From the NCBI GenBank assembly GCA_946811185.2, contig OX328096.1, positions 46,018,252 through 46,082,251 of the forward strand: a stretch of 64,000 nt of DNA, read 5' to 3'. Numbering within the stretch: position 1 is the stretch's first letter; each line of letters starts with the position of its first letter. Shown here in pieces: positions 34,806 to 46,624 of this stretch. The notes beneath the pieces are model-generated. The model was not told where the DNA came from. It made no database searches and worked only from the letters and a program-made list of their open reading frames with translations. Source of the stretch: Hippopus hippopus. Its lineage: Eukaryota > Mollusca > Bivalvia > Cardiida > Cardiidae. Made by a program: the position numbers and the translations under genes.

Positions 34806-35155
34806 AAAACAAGAGCATTGCATGTGGGTGCCTAAGCTCAAATGCAATTGCTTGATTTTCAGTGAAAGTTCAAAGTTGAAAAATGGGAAATTTGAAGTAA
34901 ATATCTTCAGTAATTACCTAGGTATAATAAAATGTCTAAGTTCTTTGTCGAAAAAGGGGCATAACTGTCAAATATATTTCCATGGTTTCCCCATTTGATA
35001 GTTAACTTGCTGAGCTTCAAGTATGTATCCTCAGTAATATCAGACATATTAAAAAACATCACTAAATGCAAAACAATGATGCAGACGATGACGGGGCTAT
35101 AATAATACCTCCATTTTCCTTTGAAAACAGCCAAGCTATAAATAACACAATAGGG
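34806..35155 (-). mobile_element. T6 short element
   Basis: On the minus strand the 3' end is 'gcatgcaatgctcttgtt'-like (plus 'aacaagagcattgcatgtgg') and the 5' end contains 'tagcttggctgttttcaaag'. The interior includes 'gatgcagacgatgacgggg'. Related copies are at 50965-51262 (plus) and 53324-53645 (minus). Confidence 0.65.
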
Positions 35156-35187
35156 CTATAATTGCCCTATATGGCTCCACTACATTT

Positions 35188-35375
35188 TCAACTCTTCACA
35201 TCAAAATTATAGACTAGTCCAAATTGAAAATATTTGCAGATAACAAATTCAACATGTTTCAAATGATTGGATTTGTCTTTCAAAGGGTAAGAAATACAAA
35301 AGCATCATCTACTTTTCCCACAATGTTGTCAAAAGAATGATTCTCTAATTAAAATGGAATTGTCTGTTTAAAGGT
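35188..35375. mobile_element. M1 foldback MITE, diverged
   Basis: 'aactcttcacatcaaaatta' at left, 'gacaaattcaacatg', collapsed centre, 'aattgtctgtttaaaggt' at right. Confidence 0.65.
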
Positions 35376-35630
35376 CAAATAAATGAGCCATGCAATAAAA
35401 GTCATTAAACATAAAAAGTCTGTAAGGATATAAAATTTTAAAGGAATATAGCCCAGCCTAGCCCTCTCCCTTTTTAGCTAACCTGAGCGCATAGTGCTCA
35501 AGCTAAGCTCTTGTACCCCATCGTGTGTCATCCAGGCATCAACAGTTGTCTTGTGTGCACTCAGGAGGCCACATTTTCAATCAATAATCATGAAACTTGG
35601 TCAGAAAGTAGGTCAGTGGGGCAAATCTTC

Positions 35631-36986
35631 AACAAGAGGGTCATGATGGCCCTAAAGTCACTCACCTGAGCCCTTTTTACCAAACATGACCCATTTCTGA
35701 TCTGTTCCGAGATATAATGACAATTTTTCTGACAAACTTTCATTAGTATTGGACTTAAAATGTAGTCTCTGGTGTACACAAGCTTTTTTTAGAATTTGTC
35801 TCAGTGACCTACTTTTTAGCTCAACATTGCCTATTTTCAACATGTAGAAATTATCCAAACAAACATTTTGACCACCATTCAAAGGTATTTGAGAGAAAAT
35901 TTGGTCTGTAGAGTGTACACAAGGTTTTTCCGACATTTGACCTAGTGACCTATTTATCCAACATGACCCATTTTCAAACTTTGTCCAAGGTATCATCAAG
36001 ACAAACATTCTGACCAAGTTTCAAGATTATCGGACTGAAAATGTGGCCTGTACAGCATACAAAAGATTTTTCCAAGATTTGACCTGGTGACCTAGTTTTT
36101 GATCCAACATGACCCATTTTCAAACTTGTCTGAGATATCATCAAAACAAACATTCCGACAGTTTCAAGATTATCGGACTAATGATGTGGCATCTAGAGCA
36201 TACACAAGGTTCTTCAAAGATTTAAGTTAGTGACCTAGTTTTTGACCCAATGTGACCAATTTTGAACTCGTCAAAGATATCACCAAGACAAACATTCTCA
36301 AGATTATTAAACTGAAAATGTGGCCTCTAGACCACAAGGTTTTTCTACTATTTAACCAAAAGCCCCAGTTTTTTATCAGACATAACCCATTTCCAAACTC
36401 ATCCAAGACATTATAAAGGGAAACATTCTGACCAAGTTTCATGCGTATTGGATTGAAAATGTGGCCTCTAGAGTGTAAACAAGGTTTTTCTAAGATCTGA
36501 CCTGGTGACGTAGATTTTGATCCAACATGACCCATTTTCAAAGTAAATTGATATATCATCAAGGAAAACATTCTGACCAAGTTTCATGAGTATTGGACTG
36601 AAAATGTTGCCTCTAGAGTGTAAACAAAGATTTTCTAAGATTTAACCAAGTGACCTAGTTTTTGACCCGACATTACCCATTTTCATAGTTGTCCAAGATA
36701 TCATCAAGACAAACATTCTGACAAACTTAGTATTGGGCTGAAAGTTTGGCCCTATAATGCGTACACACGGTTTTTCTATGATTTGACCAAGTGACCTAGT
36801 TTTTGACCTGACATGACCCATTTTCAAACTCATACGAAATATCATCATGGTATAAGTTCTGACTAAGTTTCATGAGTATTGGACTGAAAATGTGGCCTCT
36901 AGAGAATACACAAGGTAAAAGTTGATGACTGATGATGCACAACCGACACAGCACAATCACAAAAGCTCACCTTGAGCGGAGCTAAA
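35631..36986 (-). mobile_element. T1 element, antisense, inside another T1
   Basis: Minus-oriented: plus strand starts 'aacaagagggtcatgatggc', 'ctcacctgagcc', then about nine ~145 bp monomers with 'tgacctagtttttgaccc' and 'gtggcctctagag', and ends 'aaaagctcaccttgagcg' and 'gagctaaaaa'. Facing T1 arrays make long inverted repeats here. Confidence 0.85.
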
Positions 36987-37035
36987 AAACCTTATATGCA
37001 CTCTAGAGGCCACATTCGAGTCCAGTACACATGAA

Positions 37036-37368
37036 TTGATTGTATTGATTGATTGTATGGTGTTTAACGCTGGTTTCAACATTATTTCAGTTATATCGCT
37101 GTGGCCAGTGCACCTATCCGTGCTTTCCTGGAGTCTCTTTCACCAGTACTCCGCACAATTTTCTTTCCAAGCCACTGGCTGCTTTCCCACATAACCATTG
37201 TCGAAACAATGGTCAGCGGTGGGAGAGGAATGAATCCTGTCGCAGTGACTATCATCAATCCTCGGAAAGAAATTGGCCGAGCCAGGGGTCGTAGCCAGGG
37301 ATCGAACCCTGGGCTCCGTGTTCTCAAGTCCTGCATGCTACCCACTGAGCTACCGGGGCTCAGCCAAA
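37036..37368 (-). mobile_element. tRNA-derived SINE with 10 bp target duplication
   Basis: Flanked by TACACATGAA at 37026-37035 and 37369-37378. On minus: tRNA-like head with A box (plus CCCACTGAGCTA, 37341-37352) and B box (plus GGATCGAACCC, 37299-37309), a body, and a 3' domain 'ataatgttgaaaccagcg', 'ttaaacaccatac' ending in ATCAATC repeats. Length 333 bp. The tail resembles widespread bivalve SINEs, from memory. Confidence 0.92.
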
Positions 37369-37975
37369 TACACATGAAAATTGGTCACTTCGGGTTGTAA
37401 GGTAGGTCACAGGGTAAAATCTAAGAGAAAACTTGTGTGCTTATTTCCAGTCAGATACTTATGAAAATTGTTCTGAATGTTTGTTCTGATGATATCTAAA
37501 AAGTTCAAAATTGGGTCAAGTCATGTAAGAAAGTAGGTCAATAATACAAATTTTAGAAAAACCTTGTGTGCACTCTAGGGCCACATTGGTAATCTGACTC
37601 TCGTGAAAAGTGGTCAGAATGTCTGTCTTGATGACATATACAAGAAGTCAAAAAGAAAGCCTCTTACACTCGTGTTTTACGTCATCACAACCAGGATCTC
37701 TGTCTTTATCAATTCTAGATGACTCTACTCGGGTGAGTGCTTTAGGGCCAACTGCCCTCTTGCAAAGATGATTACTAGAAACTTAGCATCATTCATGCCA
37801 ATTGATTCTTGATTTATGATTTTTTGCAAAATCAATAGGGTTCAAGCTTTTGATGACGTAAACAAACTATGCAGGTTTCATGATGATCCGACCACAAATG
37901 CAGACTGTATTGCGTAAACAAGGAAAAAGACAGACAAGTTGACAGACGGACAATGTAAACAAGCTATTACATAAG

Positions 37976-38275
37976 CTCTGATGGCTTTCAGCTAGTTCAG
38001 CTAACAAGCAGTTTGGAAGAAGACTTTTTAAAAATTTTCAAAATTTTTCAGTTTTGTTGCCATAGCAACTAGAGTTTTAATTGGAATCAAATTCGTTAAT
38101 GAAAGTCTGAAGTGGACCAAAGCAGAATCACTTCTGTTAGGTATGGTCAATATTGGATGAGAATTTTTGGAAATGTCTGTATTTGAAGGTTACTCACATA
38201 CAGACAAGAGCAAGATGGACACACAATCACAACATAAGCTTGCTGGCCTATGGCCAGTGGAGCTGAAATCAGTAT
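37976..38275 (-). mobile_element. T3/T5-type element, 5' part
   Basis: Contains X-box variant GTTGCCATAGCAAC (38056-38069), 'tcactt.tgttaggtatggtc', 'acagacaagagcaagatgga', then 'gctggcctatggccagtgga' and 'gctgaaa', which is a T3 5' hairpin read on minus. No 3' terminus. Confidence 0.65.
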
Positions 38276-38483
38276 AGTGGTAAAAAATAACTACAATACA
38301 ACACAATCATTATTTATTCTGTATGTACATTTGGTGTTTAAGTCTTTCTGAGGGTTGGTGCTAGCTGACCAGTCTCTCCACTAGAGGCAACATAAGTAGC
38401 TGTAGCCTTGCCATTTAATCTTCATCTACAATATGCTATATTTTATTCTTTACTATGACAAAAGACTGTTTTTTTGAAAAGTG

Positions 38484-38696
38484 TTAACCCTTAAAGCATC
38501 TTTCACAACTATTGTTGCCTTTACAGCCAGAGTAGATCAAAGATCAGACTGCACATTTTGTGCAACCAATCTTTGATCTTCACTGCCTGTTCTGCTAAGA
38601 CATTCTGGACAATGACAACCTTGAAATTGCTCCTATTAATGTCTTATTTCTAGAATGAAAATGTCAGTTTGGTTTATTTGGCACCTTTAGGGTTAA
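38484..38696. mobile_element. M4 MITE
   Basis: TTAACCCTTAAAGC at left, complement of TTAACCCTAAAGG at right, TTAA at both ends. Internal hairpin around 'agatcaaagatcagactgca' / 'caatctttgatctt'. Confidence 0.8.
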
Positions 38697-38846
38697 CAGG
38701 TTTTCAGGACATCGAGGTGACAGCTCACATTTTTTCTATTTCACATGTACAGTGCTTTCAAAGGGGATAGGTTCAAGACATTGATTTGAAAATTCAAATT
38801 AATAAAGCAAATAGGCTTTTTTCCCTGTTATGTTTATGGGTGATAA

Positions 38847-39078
38847 TTAACCCTTTGCAAAACAATCCCATCTTTCAAGAACTCTAAGGAAGTATGAAAT
38901 TTTGAAATACTGGGTCAGAAAAGAAGACAATGCTGAAAACCAGCATTTCCCTTCTTCCAACAATGTTTTCTAACCTCGAAAAGACAAAAATCATCATCCA
39001 AGCCACTTTAATTTTTCCTCTGAAATATTTTCAATTTGGCCATGTCTACAATTTTGTTGTCTGGTGAAGAGATATTAA
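38847..39078. mobile_element. M1 foldback MITE
   Basis: TTAA 38847-38850 to TTAA 39075-39078. Ends 'ttaaccctttgcaaaacaat' and 'tgtctggtgaagagat'. Centre 'aatgctgaaaaccagcattt'. First of a dense M1 cluster. Confidence 0.85.
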
Positions 39079-39157
39079 AGATAAGTCCTGGCAGATAATT
39101 TGGAAAACATGCATGTGAGAGAGGAATAACCAACATGAATAAGAGTTTGATGCATTA

Positions 39158-39256
39158 TTTAAGAGACATTGTGGCAAAAGCACAAAATTACTTGAATCCT
39201 TTTGCCACAATGTATTCAAACTCTGGTCTGAAAAAAGTACTCTGCATGACGTTAAG
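39158..39256. mobile_element. M1 centre fragment
   Basis: 'agacattgtggcaaaagcac' pairs with 'ccttttgccacaatgtattc'. The outer arms are short. Confidence 0.55.
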
Positions 39257-39257
39257 A

Positions 39258-39487
39258 GCTAACCCTTCACCACACAATCCAGAGTCTTAATGACCTCGGG
39301 GAAGTAAGCTTTGGAAAACATTGTGGGAAAAGGAGAAAATGCTGGTAACCAGCATTTTCTCCTTTTCCCACAGTGTTATCTACCATTTTAATGACGAACA
39401 TAATTTTTTTTGCTACACATAATGTGTCATCTGGAAATACTTTGTAATTCGACAAGTTTGAAGTATTGTTATGTGGTAAAGAGTTAA
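39258..39487. mobile_element. M1 foldback MITE, young copy
   Basis: From 'taacccttcaccacacaatc' to 'tgtggtaaagagttaa' (TTAA 39484-39487). The centre is again a nearly perfect palindrome around 'atgctggtaaccagcat'. About 230 bp. Confidence 0.88.
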
Positions 39488-39853
39488 GATATAGACAAAT
39501 ATTAGAATTATACTATGCAGTACACATTAAAATTTCAAATTATATAAAAACTTTGACACAGCTCCATAATATACAAGTACTTTTGTAGAATCTTCTTCTG
39601 AAGAGTGTAAAAAAATCCATTATGTCCAAAAAGATCAAATATAAACAAAAACTTTCTTAAGTGTATCAACAAAAATTATCCACCATGTCAGTCTATGTAT
39701 TCCACACAGACTGACCTGGATCGAAACTTTGCTACTGGCAAATTCTTTTGCATGTGAAAGGACTTTTCAAACCCATAAGTCAAACGGTTTTTAAACAATA
39801 TAGATACACAAATAGGGGACAAGTTTCTTAGTACAATGCATAACAAAGATGCA

Positions 39854-40071
39854 TTAACTCTGTACCAAACAACAAAATATAGGATTTTTCCAGCTCCAGT
39901 GCATTTGCAGACCACAGAACAAACACGGTTTTTGTAGGATTTGCCATTGGAAATATTGAGAGCAAAGTAGAAATGCTGCTCACCAGCCTTTTCTCTTTTT
40001 CCCACAATTTTTTCAAAAACATTCTTTGTCACAGTCAGTAAAGCTTGGGACTGTTTGGTAAGGAGATAAAA
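39854..40071. mobile_element. M1 foldback MITE
   Basis: TTAA 39854-39857, 'ctctgtaccaaacaacaaaa', centre 'aaatgctgctcaccagcctt', right 'tttggtaaggagataa'. Confidence 0.78.
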
Positions 40072-40129
40072 TCCCTTTCCCCAGCCGGCTGCTCACATCA
40101 AAGTACCCAGCTGCATTAGTTCTCTGCTG

Positions 40130-40360
40130 TTATCCCTTTATCAAGCAATCCCATCCTTCAATGACCCTAAGGCAGAGGGATTTATGAAAATATATTGAAA
40201 AATGACAAAAATACCGGTGACCAGTATTTTCTACTTTCGCACATTTTCTACCTTTTCAAAGACAAATCCAGTCGTCTGAGAAGCATTTAATTTGATGTCC
40301 ACACTATTTATACTTTCTATTTGGACTAGTCTAGAATTTTGTCGTTTGGTAGAGATTTAA
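40130..40360. mobile_element. M1 foldback MITE
   Basis: 'ttatccctttatcaagcaat' to 'gtttggtagagatttaa'. Centre 'taccggtgaccagtattttc'. Confidence 0.75.
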
Positions 40361-40744
40361 CTAGCTACATATTTAACAAGACAGTGTTGATTAAATATAC
40401 TGCACATTCATTTAGTGCAGTCTGACCTTTATCAAAAATAGCCACACAAAAAACTTAACTTGTAAAACTCATTCAAAGTGTTAGTATTTTAAGCACTATA
40501 AAAAAAGTGACAAATTTCTTTATGAAATTGCCTTGATCCCTTAGAGTTCCTAATTAACCAAAGAGACATTTTTCTTGTACAAATAAAACCCATTTGTAAT
40601 ACCAGTTTCAAGGCTTCTTTTGTTCAGGATGTCTTAGCAAAGTTGACAGTGTACTTCAAAGACCAAACAACATGTTTTGTGCAGTCTGACCTTGATCTAC
40701 ATTGGCCACAAAGGCAATTCTAGTTGTGAAAGGCATCTGAAAGA

Positions 40745-40968
40745 TTAACTCTTTCCCACACTCTCTTGAGTTTTAACGACACTGAAAAACAAAGCTTTTG
40801 AGAACATTGTGAGAAAAGCAGAAAATGCTGATTACCAGCCTTTTCTTTTTTTCCAGCAATGTTTTCTACCCTTTAAAAAAACAAATCCTTTCATTTGTGT
40901 CACCTTTTAATTGTTATATGATTTCAGCTAGGACAAGTCTAAAATTTTGTCACTATGTAAAGACTTAA
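40745..40968. mobile_element. M1 foldback MITE
   Basis: TTAA 40745-40748, 'ctctttcccacactc', centre 'aaatgctgattaccagcctt', right 'cactatgtaaagacttaa'. Confidence 0.78.
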
Positions 40969-41426
40969 ATGAGGGAATTTTGCACTCTGCTATAATTCAA
41001 CATACACCAACTTATATTCACTTTTTCTTTTTATTTGTCGGTCCTCAATACAAACATGTATAATATTGTTGATTCAAATAAACACTGAAAATACAAAGAT
41101 CTTCTATTTGATGACAATAAAACAGATAACAAGTTCCTCATGAATGCATTATCAATTCAGATAAATTTGGTACATTACCCTACAGTTATACATAAATGTC
41201 TTTTTATGCCTTTGCAGCTTTGGAAAACATTTGGGAAAAGGAGAAATTGCATCTAAAAAGCAAATGCCCTTCTTCCAACAATGTTTTCAGAACTTTTATA
41301 AAGTGATATCTACCTTTCCAAAAATTGTTTATTTTGAAAATTTTCAAAGTGTTTGGTAAATCTAAAAACTGATTTCACAATTAAGGTTCAACCCATTAGC
41401 TACATGCTTTTAAAAATAATTCTACC

Positions 41427-41620
41427 CAACTCTTTACAAAACGACAAGTTTTAGAACTGGACCAATTCAAAAGCATTTGCAGACGACAAACATAATGATG
41501 CTAAAATGAAAAATACTGTGCGAAAAGGAGAAATTGCTTCCTATCAGCATTTTCTCTTTTTCCCACAATGTTTTACATAGCCTTCTTAGTGGAAGTCAGC
41601 ATTGTGTGGTATAGAGTTAA
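41427..41620. mobile_element. M1 foldback MITE
   Basis: 'aactctttacaaaacgacaa' to 'tgtggtatagagttaa' (TTAA 41617-41620). Centre 'gcttcctatcagcattttct'. A smaller M1 centre is also at about 41217-41320. Confidence 0.78.
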
Positions 41621-41694
41621 AGCTTCTGAACAGTAGAAAATATAAAATGTACAAAAAAGTTAGAATATATCAACCAGGAAGAAGACAATACATA

Positions 41695-42640
41695 CAGTCA
41701 AACTTCAGTGGCTTGAATATAGGTAATTTCGAATATCAAAGAAAGCTCGAATAGCAATATCGCTCCCGACAAAATTTCTATATAATTCATATTGTTCTAC
41801 TTCGGAAGGCTCGCACAACCCTTAATTGGAACTTTCGAACACATATCACGGTCCCCTCATTCACTTTCCTGTGTGTTTTACCTCTCAGAAGTCGAACAAA
41901 GGGTTAGTTAACAATTAGGCGTTGGGTTTCACACCTACATTGTTAACTGGATACGCCGGTAATCGTCTGTCAAATATTGGATAACATGCATGCTTTTAAC
42001 ACTTACTGTAAAATATACACACTTGCTCAAGGTGTCAATTACAAATTGTTTCGCCATGATTGAATAATCCCTTTGTTTTTATTATTTTGTTTTTCGAGCT
42101 TGTTGACGTGAATTAGTAGTCAAGTCATTTTTGTAATGCTATGTTTGACTGAAGAGTATTGCTTTTCGACAAATTAGGTTTTATTAACCGCAACTGTGAT
42201 CTTAATCCGCATATGTAGCGTTGATAGAAGTTATAATTAGAACATAAACAAGGTGATGTTTCGCTCTCAATATCTGCAAATGTCTTTTTTTTTTCTGATA
42301 AAATGGCTTTCAGATATGTGCAAAGAAAATGACCACAGGAATCGGCCGTTTAACTGGTGAAAATTGCTTGCTTTCGGCCGAAATGGATACTCTAACAGAA
42401 CATTAATAATTCAGCCAAAAACAAGCTATTTTCACCAATTAGACAGCCGATTCCTGTAAAATGACAAAGGTATGTGGTGCATTCTGTGTGACCAAATACA
42501 AAAGTTATAAAGACGCAATAAGAATATGTGTAACTCGTTCACTGACCACTTCATACCTTGAAATAGGGATATGTCGAACTACCGATATTTCGAACAAATT
42601 ACCAAGTCCAAGGGGTGTTCGAGCCACCAAAGTTTGACTG
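41695..42640. mobile_element. M9 pogo/Tigger-like MITE with TA duplication
   Basis: Ends CAGTCAAACTTCAGTGGCTT and the complement of CAGTCAAACTTTGGTGGCTC, flanked by TA at 41693-41694 and 42641-42642. CAGTCAAAC tips with TA duplication are typical of pogo/Tigger (Tc1-mariner group). 946 bp, no ORF. Contains a secondary inverted repeat at 42335-42457. Confidence 0.85.
42335..42457. repeat. Inverted repeat inside the pogo-like MITE
   Basis: 'acaggaatcggccgtttaac' and its imperfect complement ending 'gccgattcctgt' form ~36 bp arms around a ~50 bp loop. Possibly a second small MITE. Confidence 0.6.
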
Positions 42641-42696
42641 TAATTATAAATATATATTTTCACTTCCAGAGTTTTTTCTCCATTAAGTCACAATAT

Positions 42697-42892
42697 TTAA
42701 CCCTTAGGCTGCTAAGCACTACTTAAGTACCCTTTGCAGACAGTGTAGATCAAGATCTGACTGCAGATGGTGCAGTCTGATCTGTGATCTACACTGTCTG
42801 ATAAGGAGAAAAAAAAAAAACCCTTAGAAATAGCAAAATTTGGGTTTTTACTATTGGCCTGAAAGTTTCAATTCATTTATTTAGCAGTTTAA
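42697..42892. mobile_element. M4 MITE in the UBE2D 3' region
   Basis: TTAACCCTTAGGCTGC at left, 'gcagtttaaagg' at right. Internal hairpin pairs 'agacagtgtagatcaaga' with 'gtgatctacactgtct'. Its plus-strand TTTATT at 42876-42881 reads AATAAA on minus, 554 bp past the distal UBE2D stop. Confidence 0.75.
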
Positions 42893-43049
42893 AGGTCAAA
42901 GAGCTTTTTTTAGAACAGCAGAGCCAAAAAATGTGTTTGCAAAGTGCACAGGGTCAACTGAAGTGTAATGTGCCTATCATAATGGTGAATATTTTACTTG
43001 CTGTACTGAACTTTTTCCATAAAGTTAAAACATTACCTAACCACAAAAA

Positions 43050-43225
43050 TTCTAGGCTCAACCCAAATTGAAAACAAATTAGATCTAAATGTAATTCGAA
43101 AGATGATATTTGTCCTCAAAATAATATGCTGATTTCCAGCCTTTTCTCCTTCTCCAAAAATACTTCTAAAGCAATTTTTCTCATGGTCGCTAGTACTCAA
43201 GATTTTTTTGTAAAGGATTTACAAT
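43050..43225. mobile_element. M1 MITE, diverged
   Basis: 'aaaaattctaggctcaaccc', 'atgctgatttccagcctttt', 'ctccttctcc' and 'tttttttgtaaaggatt' recall the M1 arms. The left TTAA end is lost. Confidence 0.5.
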
Positions 43226-43263
43226 CGCGGTTAAGCTCTTCACATTTCGCAGACAGCTGTTTC

Positions 43264-43397
43264 ATTTTAGGAGGCACCTTCAGAAAACATTATGGCAAAA
43301 TGAGAAATTGCTCATAATGAGTAATTTCTCCTTTCGCCACATTGTTTATATATGTATTCATTCACAGAATCTTAATTCATTGTTTGGTAAACAGTTA
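43264..43397. mobile_element. M1 foldback MITE just downstream of UBE2D distal stop
   Basis: 'acattatggcaaaatgagaa' pairs with 'tttctcctttcgccacattg'. Ends 'tttggtaaacagttaa' with TTAA 43394-43397, 37 bp beyond the UBE2D stop codon, so within its 3' UTR. Confidence 0.7.
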
Positions 43398-43434
43398 AGA
43401 CAGGAACTCCAGTTTTTCTTTCAATCTGTAAAGT

Positions 43435-43635
<201 letters not shown>

Positions 43636-44800
43636 CTAAAAAATAATAACCCTACACAACAAAAATTACAATTCGTGGCCAATTGGTTTTGAACTAGAAG
43701 ACATGCAAAATTTTATAAAATCTGAGAAAGTTTTGACCCAAGGGTGAAGCTATTTTTGACCACAGACTATAATTACTTGATTCCTGGTAAAGGTCCACAA
43801 GATAAAGCCCCATACCAAATAATACACGTCTAGAATGTGTGGTTATAAACAAGAAGATTTTCAAAATTCCTCAATAAAAGGCCCTGTAAAACATTAAACC
43901 CCTGAGACAGGGCTAATTTTGATACCAGGGCTAAATTTTTAACTAACTCATAGGTGAACTACAACATGAAGCTATGTGCCACATTTGGTAGCCTTAGGAT
44001 TTATGGTTTGGAGCAAGAATTTTCAAGGGGTGGGGCCAATTCCAAAAGTGGCCTACTAGATGATAACTCTCATAAAATATTTCACAGCCCTTGAGTCTAT
44101 AGCTCAGGATTAGAAACAAACAGGTTTTTAAAGTTTTCACTATATAAGCTAATATAAAACTTGTGACTTGTCGGGTGAGGCCAATTAAGACTCAAGGGCT
44201 GTTATTTGAACAATCTAGGTCTATGTCCATAAGGTAAACTATACATGCAAATTTGGTAGCCCTAGGTCTTATGAACAGTAAGGAGAAGATTTCAGAAGTT
44301 TTCACTATATGAGTCCATGTAAAACTTGTGACCCCTTGGGCCGGGCAAAACTTGACCCTAGGGCTATAATTTCAGCCATCTTGGCAGAGCCCCACTAGAA
44401 AAAGCTGTACATGCAATATTTGGTAGCCCTAGGCCTTATGGCTAGGAACGAGAAGATTTTTAAAATTTTCCCTATGGAAGCCCATGAGAGACTTTTGACC
44501 CATGGAGCTGGACCAAATTTGACCCAAGGGCTATAATTTGGGCATGGTAGAGGCCCATGAGATAAAGCTACATGCAAATTTTGGTAGCCGTAGGCCTTAT
44601 GGCTAGGTATGAGATTTCTAAAATTTTCACTGTATGAGCCCATGTAAAACTTATGACCCTCGGGACGGAGCCAATTTTGACCCGAGGGCTGTAATTTAGG
44701 CATTCTTGGTTGAGGCCCACTAGATAAAGCTAAACACAAAATTTGGTAGCCCTGGGCCTTTTGTTTCAGAAAAGAAGATTTTCAATACTTTTTCAGTTTT

Positions 44801-44814
44801 GTTGCCATTGCAAC
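44801..44814. promoter_or_regulatory. RFX X-box variant in T3
   Basis: GTTGCCATTGCAAC, one base off the perfect palindrome but still within the GTNRCC...RGYAAC pattern family. Confidence 0.4.
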
Positions 44815-44997
44815 CAGACTTTTTGAAGGAATCAAATTCTTTAAAAAAAAATGCTGAAGAGGACCATGGCTGGATAATTTCTGTAAAGTTTCATCAAAAT
44901 TGGATGGGTAGTTTCAGAGAAGACGTTTGAAATAAAAGTCCATGCATGCCTGCACAGACAGTTGATTGATTGAATGGTGTTTTATGCATTATTCAAC

Positions 44998-45216
44998 ATT
45001 CTAACATGACACGTGAATTCGGCTCTATAAGCACAGTGCAACGAAAGCGTGGTAACATCTACGTTATTCTATGTAGAGTGACATCATTCTGTATAGAGTG
45101 ACGTCATTTTGTATAAAGTAAGTAAGTAAGTTATTCAATGGAATATAATCTGCATGCACATTTTTACTCTAAGTATGAACTTGTTTCCTTTGATTAAGAG
45201 TTGGTCATGTTAGAAT
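44998..45216. mobile_element. Small MITE in SINE (ATTCTAACATGAC ends)
   Basis: ATTCTAACATGAC at 44998-45010 and its exact complement at 45204-45216. Repeated 'tgtagagtgac'-like words inside. Confidence 0.75.
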
Positions 45217-45390
45217 CGAAATAATCTTCTTTCTATGGTGGTTTATTGTTCGATAAACTACGTTGTGAGTTATGAGGCGCAATGAATAAACCAATCGGAC
45301 TATCGCCCTTGTGGATTATTTATTGTGCCTCATAACTCACAACTGTGGTTTATTGAACGATAAACCATGATAGAAAGATTATTTCTTAAT
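45217..45390. mobile_element. Hairpin MITE in SINE
   Basis: Arms 'ataatcttctttctatgg' and 'gtttattgttcgataaac' through 'gtgagttatgaggcgcaat' are imperfectly complementary to 'attgtgcctcataactcac' through 'gatagaaagattatt'. ~75 bp arms around a short loop. Directly abuts the previous MITE. Confidence 0.75.
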
Positions 45391-45540
45391 TATTTCAGTC
45401 ATATCACAGCAACAGCTCACATTATTCATGTATTTCCTGGGTTTCACCAGAACTAGGCTAGGGCTCTGAAGTATCTTGACCATGGACACGCCCACGAAAA
45501 GCCCAGCGGATCCAGTGCTGCTTGAAGCCGGGGCCTCCAG

Positions 45541-46503
45541 CAGTGTTATGCCTGAGCCACGCCATCGCGGGATTCCCACAATTTTTTGGAAAATGTCCCC
45601 TAAAAAATGCAGTAGAGCAGGCAGTAAGTCGCACATTGGGCGCACTCAAGTTCTTAATTTTCTCACTTTGCAGTGTCCGATACATGCAGTACATTACTCG
45701 ATTCTGTTCTGTTATGTACTTGGATAGCGAATCGTAGACCGTGTCTTGATTTTTTCCACTAGTTGTCATAAACTTTTGAGCATGATATTGGTGACCAGTC
45801 AGAAGGGGTATGTAAAATTACAAGACTGCCTCTCGATTTTTTCAAATTATTGTCGCGTTGCATTTAACAATATTTTGTTAAGCCGTCTATGTGCATCATG
45901 GCGTGTAAACATTGTCAGCTACGAATTTCCTAAATAAGAAAAGTAAAGTGGGGAAATTTGACCGACATCAGCAACAATAACAAAAGTTGAGCTCTCAAAA
46001 TGAAGTTTGCTCTAAATTCAAATAGGAAATTTCGGTAGTAGCCGAGCAATTTCACATGGTTACGAGTGAATGTATAATAATTTGTTAAGCTGTCTATGTG
46101 CATCACGGCGTGTAAACGGCGTCAGCTACATATTTCGTAAATAAGGAAAGTAAAGTGAGGAAATTTGACCGACAACAATAACGAAAGTAGAGCTCCCAAA
46201 ATAATTCTTGCTCTAAATCCGAACAGAAAAATAAGAAATTTCTGGAGCTGGCCAAATTCACATGGTTACGAGTGAATGATTCGAATGGGTATATGTCTGT
46301 TTTGTTGCGAGTCTGCACTGAAACTTTCAAAACCATTTGTTTGCAACGAGGGTGCAGTAATATGCATACAAGTATACTTTACAGGCATGAAGTCAACTTT
46401 TTTTGAAGTGGTCTTTGTCCCTCTGTTTTACAGAATGTCCTGTAATATTTTACCTAGGGGAACACTGGTGTCCCTCAATATTTTTGACCTAGGAACAACA
46501 CTG
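45541..46503 (-). mobile_element. M5 TIR element, copy 2, with internal duplication
   Basis: CAGTGTTATGCCT at left, complement of CAGTGTTGTTCCTAGG at right, direct repeat CTCCAG at 45535-45540 and 46504-46509. The interior is the reverse complement of copy 1 at 8229-8991, but about 200 bp longer. 45872-46075 and 46078-46279 are two diverged copies of one segment ('gttaagc.gtctatgtgcat', 'ttcacatggttacgagtgaa'). Confidence 0.88.
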
Positions 46504-46624
46504 CTCCAGGTCAGGAGTCCTACACCTTACCACTGAGCCACACAGGACACTGTATGCACAGACAGACGCAAGACGGACACCAGGCTATGACATTAGCCTG
46601 CTGGCCTTTGGCCAGTGGAGCTAA

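Larger units (their letters stand above)
35473..37762 (+). mobile_element. T1 element interrupted by an antisense T1 and a SINE
   Basis: 5' 'tagctaacctgagcgcatag' at 35473. T1 monomer sequence is cut at about 35630 by a minus T1 (to 36986), resumes, is cut by a SINE at 37036-37368, and continues to 'actcgggtgagtgctttagg', 'gggccaactgccc' and 'tcttg' at 37762. The inner T1 joins 'caaatcttc' to 'aaaaaccttatatgcactct', i.e. an A/T run with no clear duplication. Confidence 0.82.
44962..46554 (-). mobile_element. tRNA-derived SINE, expanded by nested insertions
   Basis: Flanked by TGCACAGACAG at 44951-44961 and 46555-46565 (11 bp). The 3' tail starts 'ttgattgattgaatggtgtt', the middle is 'tcatatcacagcaacagctc' and 'gaactaggctagggctct', and the tRNA-like head is 'ccttaccactgagcca' at 46526-46541. 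Split by two small MITEs (44998-45390) and by M5 (45541-46503). The intact SINE would be about 240 bp; the same family is at 60292-60496. Confidence 0.88.

Noticed and set aside
37091..37400. ORFs of 94-99 aa on both strands
   Set aside because: They lie within the SINE at 37036-37368; no coding function.
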